Below, piece by piece: positions 8,991-17,574 of a stretch of 64,000 nucleotides of DNA. Made by a program: the position numbers and the translations under genes. Source of the DNA: Candidatus Brevifilum fermentans (GTDB taxonomy: Bacteria > Chloroflexota > Anaerolineae > Anaerolineales > Villigracilaceae); assembly GCA_945877125.1 (NCBI GenBank), contig CAMCQT010000007.1, forward strand, positions 1 through 64,000, in the 5' to 3' direction. The notes beneath the pieces are model-generated. The model did no database searches. It had not been told where the DNA came from and was given only the letters and a program-made list of their open reading frames with translations. How positions within the stretch are numbered: position 1 is the first letter of the stretch; each line of letters begins with the position of its first letter.

Positions 8991-10585
8991 GCAAACCACG
9001 CGCAACACGCGTTACTTTTTACTTTTTACTTCTCACGCTCCTCGCTTCCTGCGCCTCTCCCACGCCTACCGCGCCGGTTTTTCCCACTTTTATTTTAATC
9101 ACGCAAGACCCGAACGCCTCACCCACGCCGACGCCGTTTCAACCATCGGGCGAAATCACCACGTCGCTGCCGACATTCACCGCGTCGCCGATTCCATCTA
9201 TCACTTCGACGATTACCCTCACGCCATCCCCAACGCTGACATTGACTCCGCTTCCGCCCACGCTCGTAGCTGATCCAGCTACGACAGCAGTTCCTCCGCC
9301 TGCGAATCCTTCGCGCACAAATTACATCCTCTCAGCCACTTTGGATTTTGACGCCCACACGCTGGATGTGGACGAGACCATCCGCTACTACAACACAACG
9401 GGCGTCGCGCTCTCGGATATTGTGTTATCCGTCCAGCCCAACCGCTACGGCGGAGCATTTACGCTGAGCGCAATTTTTCAAGATAACGCGGCGCTGACCA
9501 CGTACTCGCTCGATGACCAGCGCTTGACGCTAAATTTGCCGCAACCGCTCCAGCCAAATTCTGCCACCACGCTGGGGATTAAGTTCAAAATCAACATCCC
9601 CGCCAAAGCCAACGAAGGACTCTTCGGCTACGACTTCAATCAAATTGACTTGGTGGACTGGTATCCGTTTGTTGTGCCACACGAAGCGAGTGGCGGATGG
9701 GTTTTACACGACCCCATGCCGTTTGGTGAACATCTGGTTTACGATGTCTCGGATATTGAACTCAACCTCAAAACTGGCGCGGATGTGATTGTCGCCGCCA
9801 GCGCGCCCGCCGAGCCAAACGGCGAGTGGACTCGCTATCGGCTGTACGGCGCGCGCACGTTCACACTCTCAGCCAGTGACGAATTCCTCGTAGCCGAATC
9901 AGCCGTCGGGACGGTTGTGATCCGCTCGTATTATTTCGATGGCTACAAAGCCGCAGGCGAGGGAATCCTGTATGCGGCAGTTCAAGCCGTCAGCATTTAT
10001 TCGCTCAAGTTCGCGCCCTACCCCTACGAGACGCTTGCCATCGTCCAGACCGATATTCACGACGGCATGGAATATGACGGGCTGGTTTTCATCGCCTCAG
10101 ATTTTTACGGGCAGTACGGCGGCGGCGCGAAGAACAACCTCGTTTCGATTGGCGTGCATGAGATTGCCCATCAATGGTGGTTTGGGCTGGTGGGCAACGA
10201 TCAGGCAATGGAACCCTGGCTCGATGAAATGATGGCGACCTACAGCGAGCGCATTTTCTACGAGTTCAACTACCCGCGCTACGGCGATTGGTGGTGGCAG
10301 TTCCGCGTGGATTATTTTTCGCCGAGCGGCTACGTGGATACGCCCATTTACAGCGGCGGCACGTTCCGCGCCTACACCAACGCCGTCTATTTGCGCGGTG
10401 CGCATTTTATGGAAGACCTGCGCGTGCGGATGGGTGATGAAAATTTCTACGCCTTCCTCAAAGATTACGCCGCCCGTTATTCACGCGGACGCGCCACGAC
10501 TGCGGATTTTTTCAACACCGTCCGCGCCCACACCACCGCCGACCTCAGCGATTTGATGATGAATTATTTTTCGGGTTCGTACTAA
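8954..10585 (+). CDS. M1 family metallopeptidase lipoprotein (second of tandem pair)
   Basis: 543 residues from the ATG at 8954. A hydrophobic VTFYFLLLTLLASC ends in a lipobox Cys, followed by a long Thr/Pro/Ser linker and the M1 domain with HEIAH (His402, Glu403, His406) and Glu425. GMEYDGLVF replaces GAMEN. The catalytic half is closely similar to the preceding gene (both have AHQWW, VGNDQA, PWLDE), so this is a tandem duplication. The start is uncertain: the first codons lie inside a dispersed palindrome and the hydrophobic core is encoded by a 7-bp repeat (9012-9046). No good Shine-Dalgarno is seen. Likely an outer-face peptidase. Confidence 0.85.
   Translation: MKFSIILSSLRDCKPRATRVTFYFLLLTLLASCASPTPTAPVFPTFILITQDPNASPTPTPFQPSGEITTSLPTFTASPIPSITSTITLTPSPTLTLTPLPPTLVADPATTAVPPPANPSRTNYILSATLDFDAHTLDVDETIRYYNTTGVALSDIVLSVQPNRYGGAFTLSAIFQDNAALTTYSLDDQRLTLNLPQPLQPNSATTLGIKFKINIPAKANEGLFGYDFNQIDLVDWYPFVVPHEASGGWVLHDPMPFGEHLVYDVSDIELNLKTGADVIVAASAPAEPNGEWTRYRLYGARTFTLSASDEFLVAESAVGTVVIRSYYFDGYKAAGEGILYAAVQAVSIYSLKFAPYPYETLAIVQTDIHDGMEYDGLVFIASDFYGQYGGGAKNNLVSIGVHEIAHQWWFGLVGNDQAMEPWLDEMMATYSERIFYEFNYPRYGDWWWQFRVDYFSPSGYVDTPIYSGGTFRAYTNAVYLRGAHFMEDLRVRMGDENFYAFLKDYAARYSRGRATTADFFNTVRAHTTADLSDLMMNYFSGSY
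9012..9046. repeat. Heptad array inside the signal-peptide coding region
   Basis: TTACTTT, TTACTTT, TTACTTC, TCACGCT, CCTCGCT: five units with AC or its match every 7 bp. It is the reverse complement of the GTGAGAA/GTAAAAA heptads at 12042, 23776 and 25367. It encodes the hydrophobic core of the second M1 lipoprotein. Confidence 0.8.
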
Positions 10586-10590
10586 AAACG

Positions 10591-10624
10591 TTTGACCTTC
10601 AACCTTCGACCTTTGACTTTTCAG
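10591..10624. repeat. Heptad array abutting the riboflavin reductase start
   Basis: TTTGACC, TTCAACC, TTCGACC, TTTGACT, TTTCAG: a 7-bp register running directly into the ATG at 10625. It occupies the place where a ribosome binding site would be expected. Confidence 0.75.
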
Positions 10625-11302
10625 ATGAACCGACCCTACACTTTTATCAACGTCGCCATGACGGCGGATGGGAAGATAGACACCTTCGAGCGCAAGGGGT
10701 CTGCGATCTCGTCCAAATGGGATAAGGAGCGCGTGGATGAATTGCGCGCCACGGCGGACGGAATCCTCGTCGGGGGGAAAACGCTGCTCGACGAGTTGCC
10801 CAAGCTGACAGTTAAGAGCGAAGCGCTGCGTGAGGGTAGAATCCTGCGCGGGCTGCCGCCGAATCCGATTAAGGTGGGAATCGCCACAGTCGCAAATATT
10901 CCACTTGAATCGGATTTTATAAAAGCGGGAGATACGCGGGTCGTAATATTTACCACGTCCCAGACATCTATAAATCAAGTTGAAATCCTGCGCGCGCATG
11001 GTGTGGAAGTTTTTGTGGATGACGCGCCGCGCGTTGATCTGAGCCAGATGGCGCGGACGTTGAAGCAACTTGGCATAAATCGTTTGATGGTCGAAGGCGG
11101 CGGGACAATCAATTTTGAACTGATGCGGCTGGGACTGGTGGACGAATTGATGATTTACCTCGCGCCGATGATTTTCGGCGGCGCAATTGCCCCAACCCTT
11201 GCCGATGGACTCGGACTGGCGCGAAGCGATGCCATCGCGTTGAAATTGATGAATGTCGAAACGCGCGAAGACGGCGGAATTTTATTGAAATACAAATTGT
11301 AG
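10625..11302 (+). CDS. RibD C-terminal-type pyrimidine reductase (riboflavin synthesis)
   Basis: 225 residues. MNRPYTFINVAMTADGKI is the classic opening of the RibD reductase domain (NADPH reduction of the ribosylamino-pyrimidine to the ribitylamino form). ADGILVGGKTLL, the Rossmann-like centre and LMVEGGGTINFEL near the C-terminus follow the family. The deaminase half of bifunctional RibD is absent, so this is a stand-alone reductase. ribA follows after 8 nt, supporting the pathway assignment. The start is chosen at the domain's first residue. An 11-codon upstream extension would be translated from a heptad repeat and is rejected. Confidence 0.87.
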   Translation: MNRPYTFINVAMTADGKIDTFERKGSAISSKWDKERVDELRATADGILVGGKTLLDELPKLTVKSEALREGRILRGLPPNPIKVGIATVANIPLESDFIKAGDTRVVIFTTSQTSINQVEILRAHGVEVFVDDAPRVDLSQMARTLKQLGINRLMVEGGGTINFELMRLGLVDELMIYLAPMIFGGAIAPTLADGLGLARSDAIALKLMNVETREDGGILLKYKL

Positions 11303-11310
11303 GAGAAAAC

Positions 11311-12045
11311 ATGACAACCAACCTGCACGAGCAAGTCAAATTAATTATGGCGCAAAGCCCCGATTGCGATAATTGCACGCGCAACATCGTTTGCGTACAC
11401 ATCGCCGCCGTCGCCGAGTTGCCCTCGCGCTTTGGCGATTTTCACATCGTTGCCTTTACCAACAATCAGGACGGAAAGGAACATGTTGCCATCGTCAAGG
11501 GCGAGGTGTTCGACGCGGAGGATGTGCCTGTGCGCCTGCATTCCGAATGTCTGACGGGTGATGTGATCGGCTCGCTACGCTGCGACTGCCGCGATCAACT
11601 CGAAGCCGCGTTGAAAAAAATTGGCGCGATGGACAAGGGAATTGTTTTGTACATGCGTCAGGAAGGACGCGGCATTGGGCTGACCAACAAAATCCGCGCC
11701 TACAGTTTGCAGGATCAGGGCATGGATACGGTCGAGGCGAATCTGGCGCTCGGCTTCCGCGACGATGAACGCGATTACGCCGTCGCCGCGCACATGCTGC
11801 ACTCGCTGCAAGTGCGCTCGATCCAATTGATGACCAACAACCCCAAGAAGGTTTCTCAATTGGAACAGTACGGAGTCAAGGTCAATGCGCGTCTGCCGCA
11901 TATTTTGCCGCCCAATGAACACAATCTTTTTTATCTCGAAACCAAAGCCGCCAAGTCGGGTCACATGATTGATTTTCACGGCAAGACCCATTTGCCTGAG
12001 CAGGGTGATGTGACGATTGTGGAGGGGATGGGAGAGGGAAAGTGA
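11311..12045 (+). CDS. ribA: GTP cyclohydrolase II
   Basis: 244 residues. HSECLTGDVIGSLRCDCRDQ contains the zinc cysteines (C-x10-C-x-C), RQEGRGIGLTNKI the catalytic loop, and MTNNPKKVSQLE the GTP-binding part. It opens the imidazole ring of GTP in the first step of riboflavin synthesis. The N-terminus carries an extra DCDNCTRNIVCVH segment with three Cys. DHBP synthase (RibB) is not fused, unlike many RibBA proteins. GGAGAAAAC before the ATG is a clear Shine-Dalgarno. It is co-transcribed with the reductase. Its stop TGA lies in the first unit of a heptad repeat. Confidence 0.93.
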   Translation: MTTNLHEQVKLIMAQSPDCDNCTRNIVCVHIAAVAELPSRFGDFHIVAFTNNQDGKEHVAIVKGEVFDAEDVPVRLHSECLTGDVIGSLRCDCRDQLEAALKKIGAMDKGIVLYMRQEGRGIGLTNKIRAYSLQDQGMDTVEANLALGFRDDERDYAVAAHMLHSLQVRSIQLMTNNPKKVSQLEQYGVKVNARLPHILPPNEHNLFYLETKAAKSGHMIDFHGKTHLPEQGDVTIVEGMGEGK

Positions 12046-12105
12046 GAAGTGAGAAGTGAGAAGTAAAACCTTCGGGTTCTTTGTGAACTCGGAGGTTTTT
12101 TATTG
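12042..12105 (+). terminator. Heptad repeat followed by hairpin terminator after ribA
   Basis: GTGAGAA x3 then GTAAAAC (12042-12069), followed by AACCTTCGGGTTC-tttgt-GAACTCGGAGGTT and TTTTTATT. The imperfect hairpin and T tract look like an intrinsic terminator for the riboflavin genes. Confidence 0.7.
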
Positions 12106-12126
12106 GCGGATGTATAATCTTACATC

Positions 12127-13830
12127 ATGCGTCGTGCTTACATTTTCGTCATCATCGGTATTCTGGTACTTGGGGGCGCGTTTCTTCCTTCCGCTTTTGT
12201 GGGGACTTCTACCGCGTTACAGCAGGCAACCGCAACAGTTTCAATTACACCCACATTTGATTCCAGCCGACTGGCACAGCCGCCGACAGTCTATCCGCCT
12301 GCACAAGCGGATACAGGCGAGCAAACTTACTGGGGCATGTGCATGTCCTGTCACGGGGATAAAGGACAGGGCTTGACCGAAGACTGGAAAAACTCATTTC
12401 CGCCCGAAGAAAAAAATTGCTGGGACTCAGGCTGTCACGCCAGCGACGCACCTGCCAACAGTTTTGAACTGCCGCAGACGGGAATCCCCGCTTTGGCGGG
12501 CGCGGGCGCGTTGGCGCGGTTTTCAAACTCCTTTGAACTGTATCGCCACATCCACGAAAACATGCCCTTTGCGCGGGCTGGCTCGTTGACCTCCGCAGAA
12601 GCCTGGTCGCTGACGGCTTACGTTTTGCGGATGAACGAGCGCGAGGTGCAAGGTTTCACGTTGAGCGAATCCAGCGGTGCGGCGATTTCGGTTCATCGCA
12701 AGGTCACGCCGCCTGCGAGCCAAATCCCAGGCGCGTTGATTTTTGTGGGCGTTCTGATTCTCGCGGCAATCGGCGTGAACATCCAACAAGCCTCCACTGG
12801 CAAACCCAACTTTTTTCATCACCTGCACCCGCCCAGCATTCCTGCGGCGCAATCGCGTTTTCGATACACACTCGGCGCGGGCGGCGCGGCGGTTTTCCTC
12901 TCATTGATTCTGCTCGTCACGGGTTTGCTGGAGATGTATTACTACGTCCCAACATCCGCGCAGGCGGCAATTTCGGTGCAGACCATTACCAACCTTGTGC
13001 CGTTTGGCGCGCTGACCCGCAACCTGCATTTTTGGTCGGCGCAATTTCTCGTCGTCGTCATGAGCATCCACCTGTTGCGCGTCACGCTCACGGGCGCGTA
13101 TGCCGCGCCGCGCAAATTCAATCACGTGCTCGGCGTGGCACTGCTGGCATTCATTCTTCTGCTCGATTTCACGGGCTACGTTCTGCGCTGGGACGAGGGC
13201 ATCCACTGGGCGCTGGTGGTCGGCGCGAATATGTTGAAGACCGTCCCGTTCATCGGCGAAGGTTTGTACCGATTTGTGATTGGAGGAAGCGAACCTGGCG
13301 ACTCGACCCTCATCCGATTTTATGCGTGGCACATTTTCGGGCTGATGCTGGGTGCGGTTATCCTGATGGTTTGGCATACCTTTCGGGTTCGCCGTGATGG
13401 CGGAATCGCAATCCCGCCGCCGACTGAGCGCAAGGAAAATGAACGCATCACCCGCTTTGATTTGCTGCGCCGTGAAGTGCTTGCCATGACTCTCGCCGCC
13501 GTCATTTTGATTCTGTTTTCCCTGCTCATTCCCGCGCCGATAAAACAACCCATCACATCGTTCAACATTATGTCAGGCGACTCGCGCGCGCCCTGGTTCT
13601 TCCTGTGGATTCAGTACCTGCTCAAATTTGGCGACCCCTTCGTAATGGGAATTTTGATTCCCATCTTTGTGGTGCTTGTGCTTGGGTCATTGCCCTACAT
13701 CCTGCCCAACGCCAAACGTGAAGAACTTGGCAACTGGTTCCCGCGCGGCAACCGCATCGCGCAAGTGATTGCGGTTTTAATTATGGCAGTTATCCTCGTG
13801 TTAACTATTTTGGGAGCAATCCCGAAGTAG
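12127..13830 (+). CDS. Cytochrome c-cytochrome b fusion of a bc/b6f-type complex
   Basis: 567 residues. An N-terminal membrane anchor is followed by an exported cytochrome c part with CMSCH (72-76) and an unusual CX4CH site (CWDSGCH, 98-104). From about residue 205 comes a cytochrome b body. The His pairs of the two b hemes are in HFWSAQFLVVVMSIH (14 apart) and HIFGLMLGAVILMVWH (15 apart), the 14/15 spacing of b6 proteins. The C-terminal part resembles b6f subunit IV. Its quinol-site PEWY is replaced by APWF, so the usual Glu is absent. TATAAT (12113-12118) ends 8 nt before the ATG: leaderless. The Rieske and cytochrome c genes follow. Confidence 0.87.
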   Translation: MRRAYIFVIIGILVLGGAFLPSAFVGTSTALQQATATVSITPTFDSSRLAQPPTVYPPAQADTGEQTYWGMCMSCHGDKGQGLTEDWKNSFPPEEKNCWDSGCHASDAPANSFELPQTGIPALAGAGALARFSNSFELYRHIHENMPFARAGSLTSAEAWSLTAYVLRMNEREVQGFTLSESSGAAISVHRKVTPPASQIPGALIFVGVLILAAIGVNIQQASTGKPNFFHHLHPPSIPAAQSRFRYTLGAGGAAVFLSLILLVTGLLEMYYYVPTSAQAAISVQTITNLVPFGALTRNLHFWSAQFLVVVMSIHLLRVTLTGAYAAPRKFNHVLGVALLAFILLLDFTGYVLRWDEGIHWALVVGANMLKTVPFIGEGLYRFVIGGSEPGDSTLIRFYAWHIFGLMLGAVILMVWHTFRVRRDGGIAIPPPTERKENERITRFDLLRREVLAMTLAAVILILFSLLIPAPIKQPITSFNIMSGDSRAPWFFLWIQYLLKFGDPFVMGILIPIFVVLVLGSLPYILPNAKREELGNWFPRGNRIAQVIAVLIMAVILVLTILGAIPK

Positions 13831-13890
13831 AACTTCGGGACTCCAGCCTAATGGAGTCCGCAAGTTCTACTTGCGGAAATATAAAACCCC

Positions 13891-14307
13891 ATGAAAAACC
13901 TCTCCCGTCGTGACTTTCTAAAATTATCCACCAACGCCCTATTCGGTTTAAGCGGATTGCTTGGGCTGGGCGGACTCTTCCGCTACTTCAATTATTATCC
14001 GCCCGAAGCACCCGTTGAATTTGATTTGGGCGACAGCGCCAATTTCCCTGTCGGCTCGCGTACTGTCCGCAGTGATGTTCCAGCGGTCATCGTCAATCGC
14101 GACGGCGAAATCGTCGCGTACAGTCTGGTCTGCACGCATCTCGGCTGCACCGTCGCCGAAAGCGCCAGCGGATTTGACTGCCCGTGTCACGGCTCACGCT
14201 ATGACCAAAACGGGAACGTGCTGGCAGGTCCCGCGCAAAAGCCGCTGAAAAAATTGAGCGTCGAAATTTTGGAAGATGGCACGTTGAAACTGCACGCAAA
14301 AGGTTGA
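13891..14307 (+). CDS. Rieske 2Fe-2S protein of the cytochrome complex
   Basis: 138 residues. SRRDFLKLSTNALFGLSGLL is a twin-arginine-type signal/anchor. The cluster ligands are in CTHLGC and CPCHGSRYD, with a final GPAQKPLKKLSVEI strand. It passes electrons from quinol to the cytochrome c partners. It lies 60 nt behind the cytochrome b fusion and before the diheme cytochrome c. TATAAA ends 5 nt before the ATG, so a secondary leaderless start is possible. Confidence 0.92.
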   Translation: MKNLSRRDFLKLSTNALFGLSGLLGLGGLFRYFNYYPPEAPVEFDLGDSANFPVGSRTVRSDVPAVIVNRDGEIVAYSLVCTHLGCTVAESASGFDCPCHGSRYDQNGNVLAGPAQKPLKKLSVEILEDGTLKLHAKG

Positions 14308-14312
14308 GCCCA

Positions 14313-14343
14313 AACTTCCGAAGTCTTTAAGACTTCGGAAGTT
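14313..14343. repeat. ACTTCCGA palindrome, copy 1
   Basis: AACTTCCGAAGTC-tttaa-GACTTCGGAAGTT, a 13-bp-arm hairpin between the Rieske and cytochrome c genes. No T tract follows. Near-identical copy at 20752-20782. Confidence 0.8.
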
Positions 14344-14370
14344 TCAAGATGATGAAAAAAGGATGGAAGC

Positions 14371-15279
14371 ATGAAAAAATTTCTAAAATGGTTTGGAATT
14401 ATCGCAGGCAGTCTGGTTGGACTTCTCATCGTTGCCATGTTGGTTTTGTATGGCATGGGGCAGGCGCGGCTGAATAAAAAATATGATGTCCCCGTGCAGA
14501 TGGTTGAAATCCCCTCTGACGCCGAATCCCTTGCCGAAGGCAAACGCATCTTCCAGTATCGCGGATGCGAAGCCTGTCACGGCGAAAATTTGCAAGGCTT
14601 GGTTTATTTGGACAACCCCGCCATCGGGCAGGTCATCACCCCCAACCTCACCAGCGGAGCGGGCGGAATCGGCGACCAACTGACAGACGAGGATTTGATT
14701 CGCGCCATCCAGCATGGCATCCGCTCGGACGGAACGCCGCTGCTCTTCATGCCATCCACCGAGTTTTATTTTTTGAGCGACAAAGATTTGGGTAATGTGC
14801 TGGCGTACATCAAAAGTATGCCGCCTGTGGATAACGAAGTGCCGCCGAGTAAATTATCCACCACAGGTTTCATTGTGATGAATATTGCCAAGACGATTTC
14901 CTTCCTGCCCGCCGAGTTGATTCCGCACGACCAACCTGCTCCGCCCGCGCCCGAGCCTGGGATTACAGCCGAATATGGGGCGTACCTTTCGCAGTCCTGC
15001 ATAGTCTGCCACGGTCCAACATATTCTGGCGGAAAAATCACAGGCTTCCCTGCAGAGTGGCCGCCCGCTCCCAACCTGACTTCTGGCGCGGGCAGCCGCC
15101 TGCCCAACTGGGGCGAGGACGGGTTTATCGAAATCATGCGGACAGGCGATAATCACGGCAGGAAAATTAATCCCAGTTACATGCCGTGGAAATCCTACCG
15201 CCACATGAGCGACGATGAGTTGAAAGCAGTGTACGCCTATCTGATGTCTCTGCCGCCGAAGGCTTTTGGAAATAGATAA
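14371..15279 (+). CDS. Membrane-anchored diheme cytochrome c
   Basis: 302 residues. An N-terminal membrane segment (FGIIAGSLVGLLIVAMLVLYG) is followed by two cytochrome c domains with CEACH near residue 67 and CIVCH near 210. Each is preceded by the 'G...F/YL...C' approach, and candidate Met ligands are in FMPSTEFYFL and SYMPWKSYRH. It probably accepts electrons from the Rieske/cytochrome b proteins encoded just upstream and hands them to a terminal oxidase. Shine-Dalgarno AAAGGATGGAAGC. Clear family membership; the exact partner is inferred from position. Confidence 0.9.
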   Translation: MKKFLKWFGIIAGSLVGLLIVAMLVLYGMGQARLNKKYDVPVQMVEIPSDAESLAEGKRIFQYRGCEACHGENLQGLVYLDNPAIGQVITPNLTSGAGGIGDQLTDEDLIRAIQHGIRSDGTPLLFMPSTEFYFLSDKDLGNVLAYIKSMPPVDNEVPPSKLSTTGFIVMNIAKTISFLPAELIPHDQPAPPAPEPGITAEYGAYLSQSCIVCHGPTYSGGKITGFPAEWPPAPNLTSGAGSRLPNWGEDGFIEIMRTGDNHGRKINPSYMPWKSYRHMSDDELKAVYAYLMSLPPKAFGNR

Positions 15280-15302
15280 CTATTTTCCGTTATACTCGCG
15301 GA

Positions 15303-16166
15303 ATGCAAAGTCAATTTATCACCACAAACAACATCAACCTGCATGTCATGACCGACGGACCTGAAAATGGGACGCCGGTCATTTTGTTGCATGGGTTTCC
15401 AGAGTTTCATTACGGCTGGAAAAATCAAATCCCCGCTTTGGTTGCGGCGGGCTTCCGTGTCATTGTCCCAGACCAGCGCGGATACAATTTATCCGATAAG
15501 CCAAAGGGCATCGCCGCGTATGATGTGGATATTCTTGCGAAGGATGTTGTTGGTTTGCTCGACCACTTTGGGATTCAAAAAGCGAAAATTATCGGGCATG
15601 ACTGGGGAGCAGTTGTGACGTGGATAATTGGCATTAATCACTCTGAAAGAGTTGAAAAACTCGCCATTCTCAACGTGCCGCATCCTGATGTGATGACCGA
15701 TTTTGTTTTGCATAATTCCGCCCAACGCAAAAGATCCTGGTACGTTTTCTTTTTTCAAATCCCCTGGTTTGTGGAATGGATGCTGGGTAAAAATAATTTT
15801 GAATACCTCGCGCGCATGCTGGTGCAGTCGGGACGAAAAAACACGTTCACCGCAGCGGATGTGGTGGAGTACAAAAAAGCCTGGTCACAAAAAGGCGCGT
15901 TGACGGGGATGGTCAATTGGTATCGCGCCGTCATGCGCCGCGGATTGCGTTCCGCGTTCAGCCGAAAAACATCCGCGCGACGGGTACATGTTCCAACCAT
16001 GATGCTGTGGGGCAAACGGGATGTTGCGCTCAGTTCCGACATGGCGCAGCCTTCGATTGATCTGTGCGACGAAGGCGAGTTGACCTTCTTTGACAAAGCC
16101 ACGCATTGGGTACAGCACGATGCCAGCGCAGAAGTCAACCAAAAACTGATCGAATTTATGAGATAA
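15303..16166 (+). CDS. Alpha/beta hydrolase, epoxide hydrolase-like
   Basis: 287 residues. LLHGFPEFHYGWKNQ carries the HGxP oxyanion motif. GHDWGA has Asp as nucleophile, as in epoxide hydrolases and haloalkane dehalogenases. A late ATHWVQHD supplies the catalytic His, and the cap region has Tyr and Trp. It would hydrolyse an epoxide or similar substrate in the cytosol; the substrate is unknown. TATACT (15291-15296) ends 6 nt before the ATG and there is no Shine-Dalgarno, so translation is probably leaderless. The next gene starts 3 nt after its stop. Confidence 0.85.
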   Translation: MQSQFITTNNINLHVMTDGPENGTPVILLHGFPEFHYGWKNQIPALVAAGFRVIVPDQRGYNLSDKPKGIAAYDVDILAKDVVGLLDHFGIQKAKIIGHDWGAVVTWIIGINHSERVEKLAILNVPHPDVMTDFVLHNSAQRKRSWYVFFFQIPWFVEWMLGKNNFEYLARMLVQSGRKNTFTAADVVEYKKAWSQKGALTGMVNWYRAVMRRGLRSAFSRKTSARRVHVPTMMLWGKRDVALSSDMAQPSIDLCDEGELTFFDKATHWVQHDASAEVNQKLIEFMR

Positions 16167-16169
16167 CCC

Positions 16170-17024
16170 ATGCCAATTTCAGCCCTTATTTTGCTGTTTC
16201 TTTCCGCATCCATGCATGCCATGTGGAATTTTTTGCTTAAGAGTGCAGACGAAAAATATATTGCAATGGGCTGGCAGGTGATTCTGAGTGCAATCTTCTC
16301 GCTGGGACTTCTGTTCTTCACGGGCTTGCCGCCGCGCTCCATGTGGGGCTTTGCAGTCTTGAGCATGATTCTCGAATCCATTTATTTTATTTTGCTGTGC
16401 AGCGCCTACAGCGACCATGACTTCTCGCTCATTTATCCCATTGCGCGTGGAGCGGCTCCAGCCTTTCTGGTATTGTGGTCTGCAATTTTTTTACGCGAAC
16501 ATTTGACGGTCGGCGGATACATTGGGCTGGCTTTTATCACGGGCGGAATTATGGTGATTGGCGCGACCACGCTTATCCAAAGCAATGGCGAGAAGCCGCA
16601 TCTGCGTGGAATTCTGACCGCTTTGTTGGTGGCGTTTATCATTTCAATTTATACATTGGTTGACGGTACCGCCGTGAAAAATGGTCAAGCCCTGCCGTAT
16701 GGACTGTTTATGTTTTCGATGATGCCATTTGTGACAACTCCCTACCTTGTGCGAAAATTTGGCTGGAGTCATTTCGCAGACAGTTGGAGAAAAAATCGCG
16801 GTTATTTATTGCTTGGCGGTGTGCTGGGATTGGTGGCTTACATGATGGCGCTTTTTGCCTACACTTTTGCCCCACTCAGTTATTCGGGTGCGATCCGCGA
16901 GGTGAGTGTGGTGATCGGGGCTTTCCTCGGCTGGCGATTCTTGAAAGAGGAAATGGGCGGCGTGCGCGTGGTGGGCGCTGCAATTGTATTTGTGGGCGTG
17001 ATGGTGATTGCGATTTTTGGGTAG
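16170..17024 (+). CDS. EamA/DMT family transporter
   Basis: 284 residues with about ten hydrophobic segments in two related halves, the drug/metabolite transporter layout. AIFLREHLTVGGYIGLAFITGG in the first half and WRFLKEEMGGVRVVGAAIVF in the second are the usual EamA signature positions ('E' plus 'G' before the last helix). It would carry a small metabolite across the inner membrane; the substrate is not predictable. It is translationally coupled to the hydrolase upstream (3 nt gap). Confidence 0.87.
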   Translation: MPISALILLFLSASMHAMWNFLLKSADEKYIAMGWQVILSAIFSLGLLFFTGLPPRSMWGFAVLSMILESIYFILLCSAYSDHDFSLIYPIARGAAPAFLVLWSAIFLREHLTVGGYIGLAFITGGIMVIGATTLIQSNGEKPHLRGILTALLVAFIISIYTLVDGTAVKNGQALPYGLFMFSMMPFVTTPYLVRKFGWSHFADSWRKNRGYLLLGGVLGLVAYMMALFAYTFAPLSYSGAIREVSVVIGAFLGWRFLKEEMGGVRVVGAAIVFVGVMVIAIFG

Positions 17025-17032
17025 GATGTAAT

Positions 17033-17116
17033 GTCACTGCGAGCGCACTTTGCGAAGCAGTCTCCTATTGCAGGGAGATTGCTTCGGGCGAAGAACAAAA
17101 GCGCCCTCGCAATGAC
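17033..17116. repeat. GTCATTGCGAG palindromic repeat, copy 5
   Basis: Outer arms GTCACTGCGAGCGC / GCGCCCTCGCAATGAC and inner arms GCGAAGCAGTCTCC / GGAGATTGCTTCG. It starts 8 nt after the EamA stop codon. Confidence 0.85.
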
Positions 17117-17134
17117 ATGAAATAAAGGAGCAAA

Positions 17135-17554
17135 ATGGCAGATCAAATTTTTCCAGAACCGACGGTTGGGGTTTTTATTTTCAATCAGGCGGGGGAGTTG
17201 CTTTTGTTGAAGAGTCACAAATGGCCGGGTAAGTATGTTATCCCCGGCGGACATGTGGAGTTGGGCGAGCGGCTGGAGGAGGCGGCGATCCGCGAGGCGA
17301 AGGAGGAGACGGGGCTGGATATTTACGACCTGAAATTTATCAACTTTCAGCAGTTTATTTATGACCCGTCGTTTTGGAAGAAGCGGCATTTTATTTTCTT
17401 CGATTATGCCTGCAAAACCGACTCTCTCAAAGTGGAGTTAAATGATGAGGCGGAGGACCATGTTTGGGTTAAGCCAGATGCGGCTCTTCATCTGCCGTTG
17501 GATTTTTATACGCGGACTTCGGTCGAGAAGATCATCGAGGGAAATTTGTCATAA
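17135..17554 (+). CDS. NUDIX hydrolase
   Basis: 139 residues. The NUDIX box is GGHVELGERLEEAAIREAKE followed by ETGLD, with all the metal-binding Glu residues in place. The enzyme would hydrolyse a nucleoside diphosphate linked to another moiety. The aromatic KKRHFIFFDYACK strand is as in MutT-like proteins. AAAGGAGCAAA gives a strong Shine-Dalgarno. Single gene; substrate unknown. Confidence 0.88.
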   Translation: MADQIFPEPTVGVFIFNQAGELLLLKSHKWPGKYVIPGGHVELGERLEEAAIREAKEETGLDIYDLKFINFQQFIYDPSFWKKRHFIFFDYACKTDSLKVELNDEAEDHVWVKPDAALHLPLDFYTRTSVEKIIEGNLS

Positions 17555-17574
17555 AATCAGGGTGATTAAAATAG

